From Caryophanales bacterium UBA3935 (GTDB lineage Bacteria; Bacillota_I; Bacilli_A; ML615J-28; CAG-698), in assembly GCA_002385755.1 (NCBI GenBank), contig DGED01000006.1:34487-48701 (forward strand): 14,215 bases of DNA, read 5' to 3'. Under the pieces are notes generated by a model. That model saw only the letters and a list, made by a program, of their open reading frames with translations, was not told the DNA's origin and made no database searches. Shown here piece after piece: positions 1 to 7,301 of the stretch (positions are counted from its first letter, which is position 1; each line of letters opens with the position of its first letter). The translations under genes were made by a program, and so were the position numbers.

Positions 1-2262
1 GACGTCGACGAGGAAATAAAACTGGACAAAAATAAAAAGCACAGTATCGATATCGTCGTCGACCGGGTAAGGTTGCGCGATGACGTCCGTTCCCGCCTTT
101 ATCACTCGCTGGAAACGGCGCTTAAGTTTGGCGACGGGAAAGTTGTCGTCGACTTCGACGGGCGCGAGCTCATCTTTAGCGAGCAATTCGCCTGCCCTTA
201 TTGCGATTTTTCCGTGTCGAAACTGGAACCGCGCCTTTTCTCATTTAACTCCCCGTTCGGCGCCTGCCCGGAATGCAAGGGGCTCGGGGTATTACAGCGG
301 ATTGATGAGAATTTATTGATAACCGACCCGAAAAAGTCGATTCGCGAAGGGGCGATCAGGTATTTGCGTTATATCGTCGACAGCGATAATATCGAGTGGC
401 AACTGTTCGAGAGAATGGCGACGCATTACAATATCGATTTGGACAAACCTTACGAGGCGCTTTCGGAAGAAGAAAAAGACATCATTATGTACGGTTCAAA
501 AGAGCCAATCTCCTACGAGATTACCACGAGGAATAACTATACTTTTAAGCGCACGCAAAAAATCGAGGGCATCGCCGCGTTGATTGAGAGAAGATACCAG
601 GAAACCAGGTCCAATATGTCGCGAGAGTATTACGGCAGTTATTTGCGCGATTTTGATTGTCCCGTCTGCCGCGGGAAAAGGTTATCGCAAGCGGCGTTGA
701 GCGTCCTAATCGGCGGGAAAAACATCGCCGATTTTACCGAAATGTCGATACTCGAGGCGCGGAAGTTTGTCGACGACTTGCGTCTTACGGAAACGGAAAA
801 AATAATTTCCGACATGGTTTTGCGTCAACTTCGGGAACGGCTTGATTTTTTGATTAACGTCGGGCTTGAGTATTTGACCTTATCGCGCGCGAGCGGAACG
901 CTCTCGGGCGGCGAAAATCAAAGAATTAGGCTGGCGACGCAAATCGGTTCCCGTCTAACGGGCGTGCTTTATGTTTTGGACGAGCCGTCGATCGGTCTCC
1001 ATCAAAGGGATAACGCCCGTCTTATCAAGGCTTTGAAAGCCATGCGCGATCTCGGCAATACGTTAATCATCGTCGAGCACGACGAGGAGATTATGCGTCA
1101 GGCTGATTATATTGTTGACGTGGGGCCCCTTGCGGGCGAGGCCGGCGGCCGGATTGTAGCCGCGGGAACGCCTGAGGAAGTCATGTCCTGCGCCGAGAGT
1201 CTTACCGGCCAATACCTTTCCGGCGCGAAAACAATCCCGGTTCCGGGCAAGAGGCGCACCGGCAACGGAAAACATATAAAAATAGTCAACGCCCACGGGA
1301 ACAATTTAAAAAACATTGACGTCGAAATACCTTTGGGCGTCCTTACCGTCTGCACAGGCGTTTCCGGTTCCGGGAAATCCACGCTGATCAACGACATTTT
1401 GCTGCGTGAGTTAAAGCGGAAAATATATAATTCGAAAGAGCAAAAGGCGGCTTGCGACGATATCCTCGGTTGGGATAACATCGACCGGATTATCGACATA
1501 AACCAGCAGCCGATCGGCCGGACGCCGCGGAGCAACCCGGCGACTTATACCGGCGTTTTCGACCATATCCGCGACCTTTACGCCTCGACGGTCGAAGCGA
1601 AAATACGCGGCTATAAAAAAGGAAGATTCTCCTTTAACGTCAAGGGCGGCCGCTGCGAGCGGTGCGGCGGCGACGGGGTTATCCGTATCGGCATGCTTTT
1701 CCTACCCGACGTTTATATCCCCTGCGAGGAATGCGACGGGACCCGTTATAATTCGGAAACTTTGGAAGTCAAATACCGCGGGAAGACAATCGCCGATGTT
1801 CTTAACATGACTGTCGAGGAGGCTTTGGCCTTTTTCGATAAAATCCCGTCGATTAAAAACAAACTTTCAACCTTAAATGACGTCGGGCTCGGTTATATCA
1901 AACTCGGACAAAGCGCGCCGACGCTTTCGGGCGGCGAAGCGCAAAGAGTTAAGCTTGCGAGCGAATTGCATAAACGCATAACCGACCGGACCATATACCT
2001 TTTGGACGAGCCGACGACCGGCCTTCATTCCGAAGATGTGAAAAAACTTCTCGACGTGATTAATTATATCGTCGACCAAGGCGCCACCGTGATCATTATC
2101 GAGCATAACTTGCATGTTATAAAAAACGCCGACTATATTATCGACTTGGGTCCGGAAGGCGGGGTTTACGGCGGGGAAGTAATTTGTTCCGGGACTCCGG
2201 AGGAGGTAATGCGCTGTCCCTCGTCTTACACGGGAAAGTACCTGGCAAGTATATTGAAATAA
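1..2262 (+). CDS. uvrA: Excinuclease ABC subunit A, 5'-truncated by the window edge
   Basis: UvrA is the damage-recognising ATPase of nucleotide excision repair; as a dimer it loads UvrB onto lesions in the cytoplasm. The frame is open from base 1, so the start lies outside the window; about 753 residues are present of the usual ~940, and the first Walker A motif is missing. Visible in order: a zinc-finger pair (CPYC and CPEC, about nt 190-280), an insertion-domain CPVC (about nt 660), the first ABC signature LSGGENQR (901-924) with Walker B VLDEP (about 970-987), the second Walker A GVSGSGKST (about 1354-1383), the C-terminal zinc module CERC/CEEC (about 1650-1740), and the second signature LSGGEAQR (about 1924-1947) with LLDEPTTGLH. 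All of these are intact, so the gene looks functional. It ends 15 bases before the VanZ-like gene. Identity is near certain. Confidence 0.98.
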   Translation, partial: DVDEEIKLDKNKKHSIDIVVDRVRLRDDVRSRLYHSLETALKFGDGKVVVDFDGRELIFSEQFACPYCDFSVSKLEPRLFSFNSPFGACPECKGLGVLQRIDENLLITDPKKSIREGAIRYLRYIVDSDNIEWQLFERMATHYNIDLDKPYEALSEEEKDIIMYGSKEPISYEITTRNNYTFKRTQKIEGIAALIERRYQETRSNMSREYYGSYLRDFDCPVCRGKRLSQAALSVLIGGKNIADFTEMSILEARKFVDDLRLTETEKIISDMVLRQLRERLDFLINVGLEYLTLSRASGTLSGGENQRIRLATQIGSRLTGVLYVLDEPSIGLHQRDNARLIKALKAMRDLGNTLIIVEHDEEIMRQADYIVDVGPLAGEAGGRIVAAGTPEEVMSCAESLTGQYLSGAKTIPVPGKRRTGNGKHIKIVNAHGNNLKNIDVEIPLGVLTVCTGVSGSGKSTLINDILLRELKRKIYNSKEQKAACDDILGWDNIDRIIDINQQPIGRTPRSNPATYTGVFDHIRDLYASTVEAKIRGYKKGRFSFNVKGGRCERCGGDGVIRIGMLFLPDVYIPCEECDGTRYNSETLEVKYRGKTIADVLNMTVEEALAFFDKIPSIKNKLSTLNDVGLGYIKLGQSAPTLSGGEAQRVKLASELHKRITDRTIYLLDEPTTGLHSEDVKKLLDVINYIVDQGATVIIIEHNLHVIKNADYIIDLGPEGGVYGGEVICSGTPEEVMRCPSSYTGKYLASILK

Positions 2263-2277
2263 CGGGTGATAAGTTAA

Positions 2278-2811
2278 TTGGCAAAATATTTCTTTTGGTT
2301 TATTGCCATAGTTTTGTTTTATGTTTTAATTAACGAGATAACGGGGATTTTGAATATTTTTTACCCCAAAGTCGAGATATTGCTTACCGTTTTGTTCGCG
2401 GCGATGATCATCGCCTTGGATTTAAACAAAACCTATTTATCTTTCGGTTGTTATTTGGCTTTTATCGCCGTATTTCTCCTTTTCCGCCGCCGTCCCGAAA
2501 ACAATTTTAATTTTGAATTTTATCTGTGGAAATGGTTTAAAATAATAAAAAGCAACCGGACGGTATTTATCAATATCTTCGGCAATTTGTTATTATTCAT
2601 TCCCGTCTTGTTTTACGTTAAAGGACGCTATAATCTGGCGATCGCTTTCGGGCTTATATTTTTGTTCGAGATACTGCAGTTTATTACTTGGCGGGGCGTG
2701 TTCGATATCGTTGATATTTTTCTCAACGCTAGCGGAGTGATAATTGCTAAAATAATCGGTTTGCTGAATGTGTTCTTCCGCGCCAACAATCATGAAAGGA
2801 GAGCCGTTTAG
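2278..2811 (+). CDS. VanZ-like family membrane protein
   Basis: A 177-residue integral membrane protein with about five hydrophobic segments (roughly residues 3-22, 32-48, 52-69, 96-114 and 119-138). The C-terminal half carries the VanZ-like pattern: NIFGNLLLFIPVLF near residues 99-112, then E131-x-LQ and RGVFDIVDIFLNASG (139-153). VanZ gives low-level teicoplanin resistance in some hosts, but most family members have unknown roles, and nothing here suggests a resistance cluster. The start is TTG at 2278; GGTGAT seven bases upstream extends the anti-Shine-Dalgarno match, and no ATG is better placed. It sits 15 bases after uvrA and is probably co-transcribed with it. Base composition is more AT-rich than uvrA, as expected for a membrane protein. 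Family assignment is fairly sure; function is unknown. Confidence 0.8.
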   Translation: MAKYFFWFIAIVLFYVLINEITGILNIFYPKVEILLTVLFAAMIIALDLNKTYLSFGCYLAFIAVFLLFRRRPENNFNFEFYLWKWFKIIKSNRTVFINIFGNLLLFIPVLFYVKGRYNLAIAFGLIFLFEILQFITWRGVFDIVDIFLNASGVIIAKIIGLLNVFFRANNHERRAV

Positions 2812-2827
2812 GTTTTGCGATAACGGA

Positions 2828-3406
2828 ATGAGTATGGATAGAGATAAAAACAATAATCAAGAACCGGAGAAAGACTTGAAAAAAGAAGAAGATAAAAAAG
2901 AACTAACTCCCGATCCGTCCCGCGAACTTTTAGATAAAATAATTCAGGAATACCGGGAAAAAGGGCATTTTGAAAGCGAAAAATTAAAGGTCGCGAAAGT
3001 CAGGGTAGTCAAATTAACAATAAAGCATTTCCTCTTATCGCTTTTTATCAACTATTTGTTTGATTTGTTGCTAAGTATCGCTTTAAACGGTTACCTGGCG
3101 TTCGCGGAATATGATTTGTCTAGCATTGTCTTGTTCAGTATTATTTTCACGACAGTCGAGACCATACTCAGGCATATCCTTACCAAATACAGCATGCGTT
3201 TGGTATTGATGTCTTTCGGAATGATAACTATCCCGATAACGATTATCTCGTTTGTTTTGGCGGTGCTGGTGACGCCCGGCTTAGTCATTTTAAGCACCGG
3301 GCGCCTGATATTGTTTTTTATAATTTTCATGATTATTCGCTTGACTTTAAGAATGTTTTTTCTGCGGAGAAGTATTATAAACCAACAAAGGGGTACGAAA
3401 AAATGA
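2828..3406 (+). CDS. Hypothetical multi-pass membrane protein upstream of lgt
   Basis: I do not recognise this protein. From ATG 2828 it has 192 residues: a strongly charged Lys/Glu/Asp-rich cytosolic-looking N-terminus (about 1-60, partly amphipathic helix), then three or four hydrophobic segments (roughly 66-90, 97-117, 122-146, 150-176), and a basic tail ending in KK. It has no cysteine and no catalytic motif I can name. The start is uncertain: in-frame ATGs lie at 2768, 2792, 2828 and 2834. The first two lie inside the VanZ-like gene without a ribosome site; an AAAGGAG at 2795-2801 is rather far from 2828. The stop TGA overlaps the lgt start (ATGA), implying translational coupling. Bacillus has the small holin-like membrane protein YvlD upstream of hprK-lgt; a distant relation is possible but unproven. 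Confidence 0.7.
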   Translation: MSMDRDKNNNQEPEKDLKKEEDKKELTPDPSRELLDKIIQEYREKGHFESEKLKVAKVRVVKLTIKHFLLSLFINYLFDLLLSIALNGYLAFAEYDLSSIVLFSIIFTTVETILRHILTKYSMRLVLMSFGMITIPITIISFVLAVLVTPGLVILSTGRLILFFIIFMIIRLTLRMFFLRRSIINQQRGTKK

Positions 3407-4434
3407 AAAATTGGAAGCTAAAACCTTTCGCGTTATTTGCGCTCACTTTTTTCGCCGTATTTTTAATCGGCTGCAGCGTCGATAAGACCGTTGACAGCGC
3501 CGGCAACGAGATTACGATAATCGGCCGGGAGGCCTTTTCTCTCTTCGGTTGGCGCAGCGTCTACTGGTACGCGATTATGATTATTATCGGTTTGACGTTC
3601 GCCTTTCTATTCGGGCTGTATATTGCCGGGAAAATCGGCTTTGATAAAAACGCCTTGTATGACGGGTTTATTTACGGAGCGCTTTTGGGAATTTTAGGCG
3701 CCCGGCTTTGGTACGTCGCTTTTGCCTGGAAGGAAGGCAATTTTACCTTTCTCCGGATTTTCACCGGTTTTCTGGATGAAGAAGGCGGCCTCGCCATTCA
3801 CGGCGCCATTATCGCCGCGGGAATTTTTGCTTTCTTTTACGCGCGGAAACGCAAACTTGACATATACAAATTAGGCGAAATGTTAGCGCCCGGGTTTTTG
3901 ATCGGCCAGATTTTCGGTCGCTGGGGGAATTTCTTTAACCAGGAGGCGCACGGCGGGCCGATCGTAAATCCGGACCCGGGTCGCTTGGCGGAAACGGTGG
4001 CCAAAGGGCGGGCGTTTTTGGAAAAGTTGGGCTTGCCGAGCTTTATCGTCGATCAGATGTATATCACGGAAAATGGCGTCACGACCTATATGCACCCGAC
4101 GTTTCTTTATGAATCGTTATGGAATTTTGTCGGTCTCTTAATCATTCTTATCGTCCGCCGTTTTTCGAAAAAATACTGGATGGGCGACGCGATACTGTTT
4201 TATCTTGTCTGGTATGGGACCGGCCGGTTCTTAATCGAGTCGATTCGAACTGACGCCTTAACGTTTGAACTCTTCGGAATAACTTTCCGGACGGCGCAAG
4301 TAGTCTCGATAATAATGATTATCGCCGGCATCACCCTTTTCACTTTAAGAAGAGTGTTTAAAGTTTACCCCCGTTCATATATTGAAATCGTAGACGAGAC
4401 AAAAGAAGCGAAATCAGTCGTAGCAGAAAACTAA
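3403..4434 (+). CDS. lgt: Prolipoprotein diacylglyceryl transferase with extra lipobox-bearing N-terminus
   Basis: Lgt transfers diacylglycerol from phosphatidylglycerol to the lipobox cysteine of prelipoproteins in the plasma membrane. Family landmarks are clear: first core helix near 52-73, GGLAIHG with His133, the signature GRWGNFFNQEAHG (172-184, Arg173), HPTFLYES (231-238) and GRFLIESIRTD (274-284). It is 343 residues, longer than the common 260-300, mainly because of about 50 extra N-terminal residues. These read as a lipoprotein signal: Lys2/5/7, a hydrophobic run 8-22, then L21-I22-G23-Cys24-Ser25. A second difference is a loop around 185-225 before HPTFLYES. The start ATG overlaps the upstream stop as ATGA and has AAGGGG eight bases ahead. 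trxB follows after 13 bases. Identity is very sure; whether Cys24 is lipidated is unknown. Confidence 0.96.
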   Translation: MKNWKLKPFALFALTFFAVFLIGCSVDKTVDSAGNEITIIGREAFSLFGWRSVYWYAIMIIIGLTFAFLFGLYIAGKIGFDKNALYDGFIYGALLGILGARLWYVAFAWKEGNFTFLRIFTGFLDEEGGLAIHGAIIAAGIFAFFYARKRKLDIYKLGEMLAPGFLIGQIFGRWGNFFNQEAHGGPIVNPDPGRLAETVAKGRAFLEKLGLPSFIVDQMYITENGVTTYMHPTFLYESLWNFVGLLIILIVRRFSKKYWMGDAILFYLVWYGTGRFLIESIRTDALTFELFGITFRTAQVVSIIMIIAGITLFTLRRVFKVYPRSYIEIVDETKEAKSVVAEN

Positions 4435-4447
4435 ACGGAGGTTCGAA

Positions 4448-5353
4448 ATGTATGATGTTGTAATCGTCGGCGCCGGCCCGGCCGGCATGACGGCGGCAAT
4501 TTACGCTTTAAGGAATAATAAGCGGGTGGCGTTAGTGGAGAAGAACGTTCCCGGAGGCGTTATCGTGAACACGGCGTTCGTTGAGAATTACCCGGGATTC
4601 ACGAAAATCGAAGGTCCGTCTCTCGCCTACGCGATGTTTGAACAAACCACTAAGCTCGGGGCCGATTATATCGGCGCGACCGTTACCGGAATCGAGATCG
4701 GCGAGAGTTTTTTTACCGTAAAAACCGACGGCGAGTCTTTGCGGGGGAAAACGGTTATTCTCGCAAGCGGCACCGCTCAAAAGAAATTGGGAGCGCCCGG
4801 AGAGGAAAAATACACGGGTCGGGGGGTATCGTGGTGCGCGATTTGCGACGGGTCCTTGTATAAAGGCGAGGACGTCGCCGTTGTCGGCGGCGGGAACAGC
4901 GCGTTTGAAGAAACGATATATTTGTCCAACCTGGCGAACAAGGTGTATTTAATTCACCGTCGCGAAGGGTTTCGCGCCGAAAGTTCCCTCGTGGACAGGG
5001 TTAGGCAACTAAAAAACGTGAAAATGGTTTTAAACGCGCGAATCGTCGAGTTTTTCGGCGCCGAAACGCTTCAGGGAGTCGTCATCGAAAACACCCTTGA
5101 CGGGAAAACCGACAGATTGGCTGTAAAAGCTTGCTTTGAATATATTGGAACGCTGCCTTCGACGGATTACGCTAAGGACTTGGGGATTTTGGCCGATAAC
5201 GGCTATATCTTGGTCGATAAAAACTGCGAGACGGCAATCAAAGGGATATTCGCCTGCGGGGATGTCGTGGATAAAGATATCCGGCAAATCGCGACCGCCA
5301 TCAGCGACGGGGCGGTAGCCGCCCTGAACGCGATAAAGTATTGTAGCGGGTAG
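4448..5353 (+). CDS. trxB: Thioredoxin-disulfide reductase (FAD/NADPH)
   Basis: A cytosolic flavoenzyme that passes electrons from NADPH through FAD and a redox-active cysteine pair to thioredoxin. The 301 residues fit the family. Seen in order: FAD dinucleotide motif GAGPAG (8-13), ENYPGF (46-51), redox motif Cys130-A-I-Cys133 followed by DG, NADPH motif GGGNSA (147-152) with HRR (170-172) for the 2'-phosphate, and the second FAD motif CGD with RQIATA (270-284). A small oddity is PGGVIVNT (35-42) where PGGQ is usual. The start ATG has a strong ribosome site (CGGAGG, 4436-4441). It follows lgt by 13 bases and precedes whiA by 5 bases, so the three are likely one operon. Related ferredoxin-NADP reductases lack the CxxC, so this is the thioredoxin type. 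Confidence 0.97.
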   Translation: MYDVVIVGAGPAGMTAAIYALRNNKRVALVEKNVPGGVIVNTAFVENYPGFTKIEGPSLAYAMFEQTTKLGADYIGATVTGIEIGESFFTVKTDGESLRGKTVILASGTAQKKLGAPGEEKYTGRGVSWCAICDGSLYKGEDVAVVGGGNSAFEETIYLSNLANKVYLIHRREGFRAESSLVDRVRQLKNVKMVLNARIVEFFGAETLQGVVIENTLDGKTDRLAVKACFEYIGTLPSTDYAKDLGILADNGYILVDKNCETAIKGIFACGDVVDKDIRQIATAISDGAVAALNAIKYCSG

Positions 5354-5358
5354 CGCAG

Positions 5359-6294
5359 ATGTCTTTTTCCGGAGACGTAAAAAAAGAATTAAGCAGCATC
5401 CCCTTAAATGATTGTTGTCTTAAAGCCGAGCTCTATTCCGCGATCCGCATACGCGCCGACATCTCATTCGGAACCGAAGGAGCGGACATTTCCTTTTCAA
5501 CGACGCAAATCGCCGCGGCTCGGCGGATAGTGTTTTTATTAAGGAAACTCTACGACGTCAAGGTTGATTTAAAAATAAAGAAGAAAAACCGGGTCGACGA
5601 GAAATCATATTACCGTATTAACGTTGCCGATAAAGACTTGTCGATACTTAAGGATTTAGGGGTCGTCGATATTGACGGAACTCCGCGCGAGCCGTCGTTT
5701 AGCCTTGAAAACGACTGCTGCAAAGCAAGCACATTGCGCGGGGCGTTTTTAGCCAGGGGCTCGATAAACAATCCGTATTCCCGCGATTATCATATGGAAA
5801 TAATCGCTCCCGACGCCGGCGAGGCCGAATTAATCCAAAACCTTTTGAAAGAAATAGGAATTGACGCGAAAATGATCGAGCGCCCGAAAGGCATCGTGGT
5901 CTACATAAAAAAAGGCGAGCAAATTGCCGATTTCCTTAAATACGTCGGCGCCAGCAACTCGCTGTTCGCGTTTGAGGATATTAGGATTAAAAAAGACTTA
6001 AGCAATTATGTTAACAGGATTATGAACTGCGACGTCGCCAACGAGCAAAAGGCGATCGCCACGGCGGCGAAACAACTTGAGCATATCGAGTTTCTCGAAA
6101 AACATTACGGGTTTGTAAATCTCACGCCGCGGCTCATTGACGCGATTATCCTTAGGACGCATTACCCCGACGACTCATTATCGCAGTTGAGCGAGAAATC
6201 GCTTGAGACGGTAAACCGCTATATTTCCAAGTCGGGTTTAAGTCACTGTTTTAAGGATATCGAAAAATTGGTGGAAAAAATAAAAAAAGAATAA
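5359..6294 (+). CDS. whiA: DNA-binding protein WhiA
   Basis: WhiA joins a degenerate LAGLIDADG homing-endonuclease fold to a helix-turn-helix domain. It is a transcription factor in Streptomyces sporulation and affects cell division and chromosome segregation in Bacillus (YvcL). The 311 residues match the usual length. Landmarks are the N-terminal FSGDVKKEL, the LAGLIDADG-like strand LRGAFLARGSI (126-136), the linker VNRIMNCDVANEQK (218-231) with following AA and QL, and the C-terminal HTH region with LSEK and SKSGLSHCF (290-298). ATG 5359 is preceded by a weak GGGTAG site only, so translation may depend on coupling to trxB five bases upstream. In Bacillus, rapZ and yvcK lie between trxB and whiA; both are absent here. 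The last codons also encode the U-tract of the terminator for the opposing XRE gene. Confidence 0.95.
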   Translation: MSFSGDVKKELSSIPLNDCCLKAELYSAIRIRADISFGTEGADISFSTTQIAAARRIVFLLRKLYDVKVDLKIKKKNRVDEKSYYRINVADKDLSILKDLGVVDIDGTPREPSFSLENDCCKASTLRGAFLARGSINNPYSRDYHMEIIAPDAGEAELIQNLLKEIGIDAKMIERPKGIVVYIKKGEQIADFLKYVGASNSLFAFEDIRIKKDLSNYVNRIMNCDVANEQKAIATAAKQLEHIEFLEKHYGFVNLTPRLIDAIILRTHYPDDSLSQLSEKSLETVNRYISKSGLSHCFKDIEKLVEKIKKE

Positions 6295-6308
6295 GCCCAA
6301 GGCTTATT
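6275..6308 (-). terminator. Intrinsic terminator of the XRE gene
   Basis: A perfect 8-bp inverted repeat, AATAAGCC (6290-6297) and GGCTTATT (6301-6308), has a three-base loop. Read on the minus strand it is followed by a T-rich tract (complement of the A runs 6275-6288), which fits Rho-independent termination of the XRE transcript. On the plus strand no T-run follows, so whiA may end here only weakly. Both convergent stop codons lie inside the hairpin. Confidence 0.7.
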
Positions 6309-6531
6309 CAAGTTTGCTGAAGTCAAAGAGTTCGCTTATATTTACATCTAATTCCTTGGCTATCTTCTCGATATTTTTTAAAGTGATATTCTTTTCCGCT
6401 CGTTCGATTTGTCCGATGTACGTGCGGTGTAAACCGGCTTCATATCCTAACTCTTCTTGCGACAAACCCTTTTGCATGCGGAGTTGTCTGATGCGTTTGC
6501 CGAACAATACATTGATGTTGTTTTCGCTCAT
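6304..6531 (-). CDS. XRE-family helix-turn-helix repressor, controller-protein-like
   Basis: A 75-residue single-domain Cro/CI-type DNA-binding protein, probably a dimer. The HTH core runs from about residue 10 to 68: GKRIRQLRMQKGLSQEELG, then the recognition-helix part GLHRTYIGQIER, and NITLKNIEKIAKELDV. The GLHRTYI...NI..I.KIA pattern resembles the small controller (C) proteins of restriction-modification systems, but no methylase or nuclease gene is nearby, so here it is an orphan. I chose ATG at 6531 because AAAGGTG sits six bases ahead; a longer reading from TTG 6558 would start inside the palindrome at 6543-6558. The gene is convergent with whiA and divergent from acpS. Autoregulation is likely given the operator-like palindrome. 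Its target genes are unknown. Confidence 0.9.
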   Translation of the reverse strand: MSENNINVLFGKRIRQLRMQKGLSQEELGYEAGLHRTYIGQIERAEKNITLKNIEKIAKELDVNISELFDFSKLE

Positions 6532-6542
6532 GCCGTTCACCT

Positions 6543-6558
6543 TTGTATAATCATACAA
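6543..6558. promoter_or_regulatory. Operator-like palindrome at the XRE promoter
   Basis: TTGTAT (6543-6548) and ATACAA (6553-6558) form a perfect 6-bp inverted repeat around four bases. On the minus strand it contains a -10-like TATGAT, 12-27 bases upstream of the XRE start codon. A small XRE protein binding its own promoter here is the simplest reading; the site also lies upstream of acpS, so both divergent genes could be affected. Inferred from position and symmetry only. Confidence 0.5.
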
Positions 6559-6606
6559 TAAAAAGTTTAATAATTCGACAGACTATAAGTAGCAGGAGCT
6601 AAAAAT

Positions 6607-6966
6607 ATGAAAAATATTGGTATTGATATTATCGAAAACAAAAGGTTTGATTCCTTCATCGATAACCCGCGCAAATATTCCCGGATTCTTTCGGACAAAG
6701 AAAAAGACTTGTTCATGAAAATCACGAACAAGTCCAGAAAACGGGAGTATCTAGCCGGCCGGTTTGCCGCCAAGGAAGCGGTTATCAAAGCCCTGGCGCA
6801 CAGCGGCTATTCATTCAAATACACAGATATCAGCGTCCTGAACGCTCCGGACGGTTCACCCTATGTTGTATTGGAAAACTATCCTGCCTGTAAAATATTA
6901 TTATCATTGTCGCATAGCAAAGAAAACTCGGTTGCGGTTGCGGTTTTAATCGACAAGGACGAATAG
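6607..6966 (+). CDS. acpS: Holo-[acyl-carrier-protein] synthase
   Basis: AcpS moves the 4'-phosphopantetheine arm from coenzyme A onto a serine of acyl carrier protein, activating it for fatty acid synthesis; it acts as a cytosolic trimer. The 119 residues match the family. The two signature blocks are present: IGIDIIE (4-10, metal-binding Asp7) and RKREYLAGRFAAKEAVIKAL (44-63, metal-binding Glu57), followed by LSLSHSKENSVA (99-110). ATG 6607 has GCAGGAGCT upstream (AGGAG 6595-6599, seven-base spacing). It is divergent from the XRE gene. The stop TAG lies in the loop of its terminator. In Bacillus acpS is followed by ydcC; here a YdcC-like gene follows after one minus-strand gene, supporting conserved order. 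Confidence 0.97.
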   Translation: MKNIGIDIIENKRFDSFIDNPRKYSRILSDKEKDLFMKITNKSRKREYLAGRFAAKEAVIKALAHSGYSFKYTDISVLNAPDGSPYVVLENYPACKILLSLSHSKENSVAVAVLIDKDE

Positions 6967-6982
6967 TTCGTCTTTGTTTTTT
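6955..6982 (+). terminator. Intrinsic terminator of acpS
   Basis: Stem AAGGACGAA (6955-6963) pairs with TTCGTCTTT (6967-6975), with one G-T pair and a loop made of the acpS stop codon TAG, followed by a T-rich tail up to 6982. The orientation fits ending acpS before the convergent DUF378 gene. Confidence 0.8.
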
Positions 6983-7189
6983 CTAATCGATATCGCTATC
7001 GGCGGTAAACAAGGTGGAAATACAAATGATTCCGGCTACGCCGACTAAGGCATAAATAATTCTCGATATCACGACGCTGATATTGTCAAAGATGAAGGCT
7101 ACCAAGTTAAAATTGAATAAGCCGATTAAACCCCAATTAAGCGCGCCGATAATTACGACAATTAGCGCAATTTTTTGTAAAACGTTCAT
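6983..7189 (-). CDS. DUF378 family small membrane protein (YuzA-like)
   Basis: A 68-residue protein with two hydrophobic segments (about residues 6-26 and 39-60). The pattern I-x-G-A-L-N-W-G-L-I-G-L-F in the first helix, followed by FNLVAFIF, is the DUF378 hallmark; the family is common in Bacillota (Bacillus YuzA) and has no known function. The ribosome site is very strong (TAAGGAGG, seven bases before ATG 7189), suggesting good expression. It is convergent with acpS and divergent from the YdcC-like lipoprotein, with a shared 112-base AT-rich upstream region. The tail TADSDID is acidic. Family call is fairly sure; role unknown. Confidence 0.88.
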   Translation of the reverse strand: MNVLQKIALIVVIIGALNWGLIGLFNFNLVAFIFDNISVVISRIIYALVGVAGIICISTLFTADSDID

Positions 7190-7254
7190 TCTGATTCCTC
7201 CTTATCGTTATTATTAGTATTTTTTAAAATAATATACTTTTTCATATAATAAAA

Positions 7255-7276
7255 AATCATTTTGCGTCATATGATT
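7255..7276. promoter_or_regulatory. Inverted repeat in the DUF378 / lipoprotein divergent region
   Basis: AATCAT (7255-7260) and ATGATT (7271-7276) are perfect 6-bp arms around ten bases, lying about 25 bases before the lipoprotein start. The intergenic stretch 7190-7301 is very AT-rich and must hold both divergent promoters. TATAAT- and TATGAT-like hexamers occur, but I see no clear -35 partner, so I do not call promoters. The repeat could be an operator or chance in AT-rich DNA. Confidence 0.25.
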
Positions 7277-7301
7277 ATATAGGAAAAATGGGAGGTAATT
7301 A

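Noticed and set aside
1063..1535. Open frames on the minus strand inside uvrA, and similar ones inside trxB, potA, potC and potD
   Set aside because: They lie opposite clearly conserved proteins, have no ribosome sites and no recognisable domains; they are by-products of codon bias.
3400..3410. Possibility that TGA codes for tryptophan, as in Mycoplasma
   Set aside because: Several genes end in TGA exactly where the next gene starts, and Trp is coded by TGG throughout, so TGA is a stop here.
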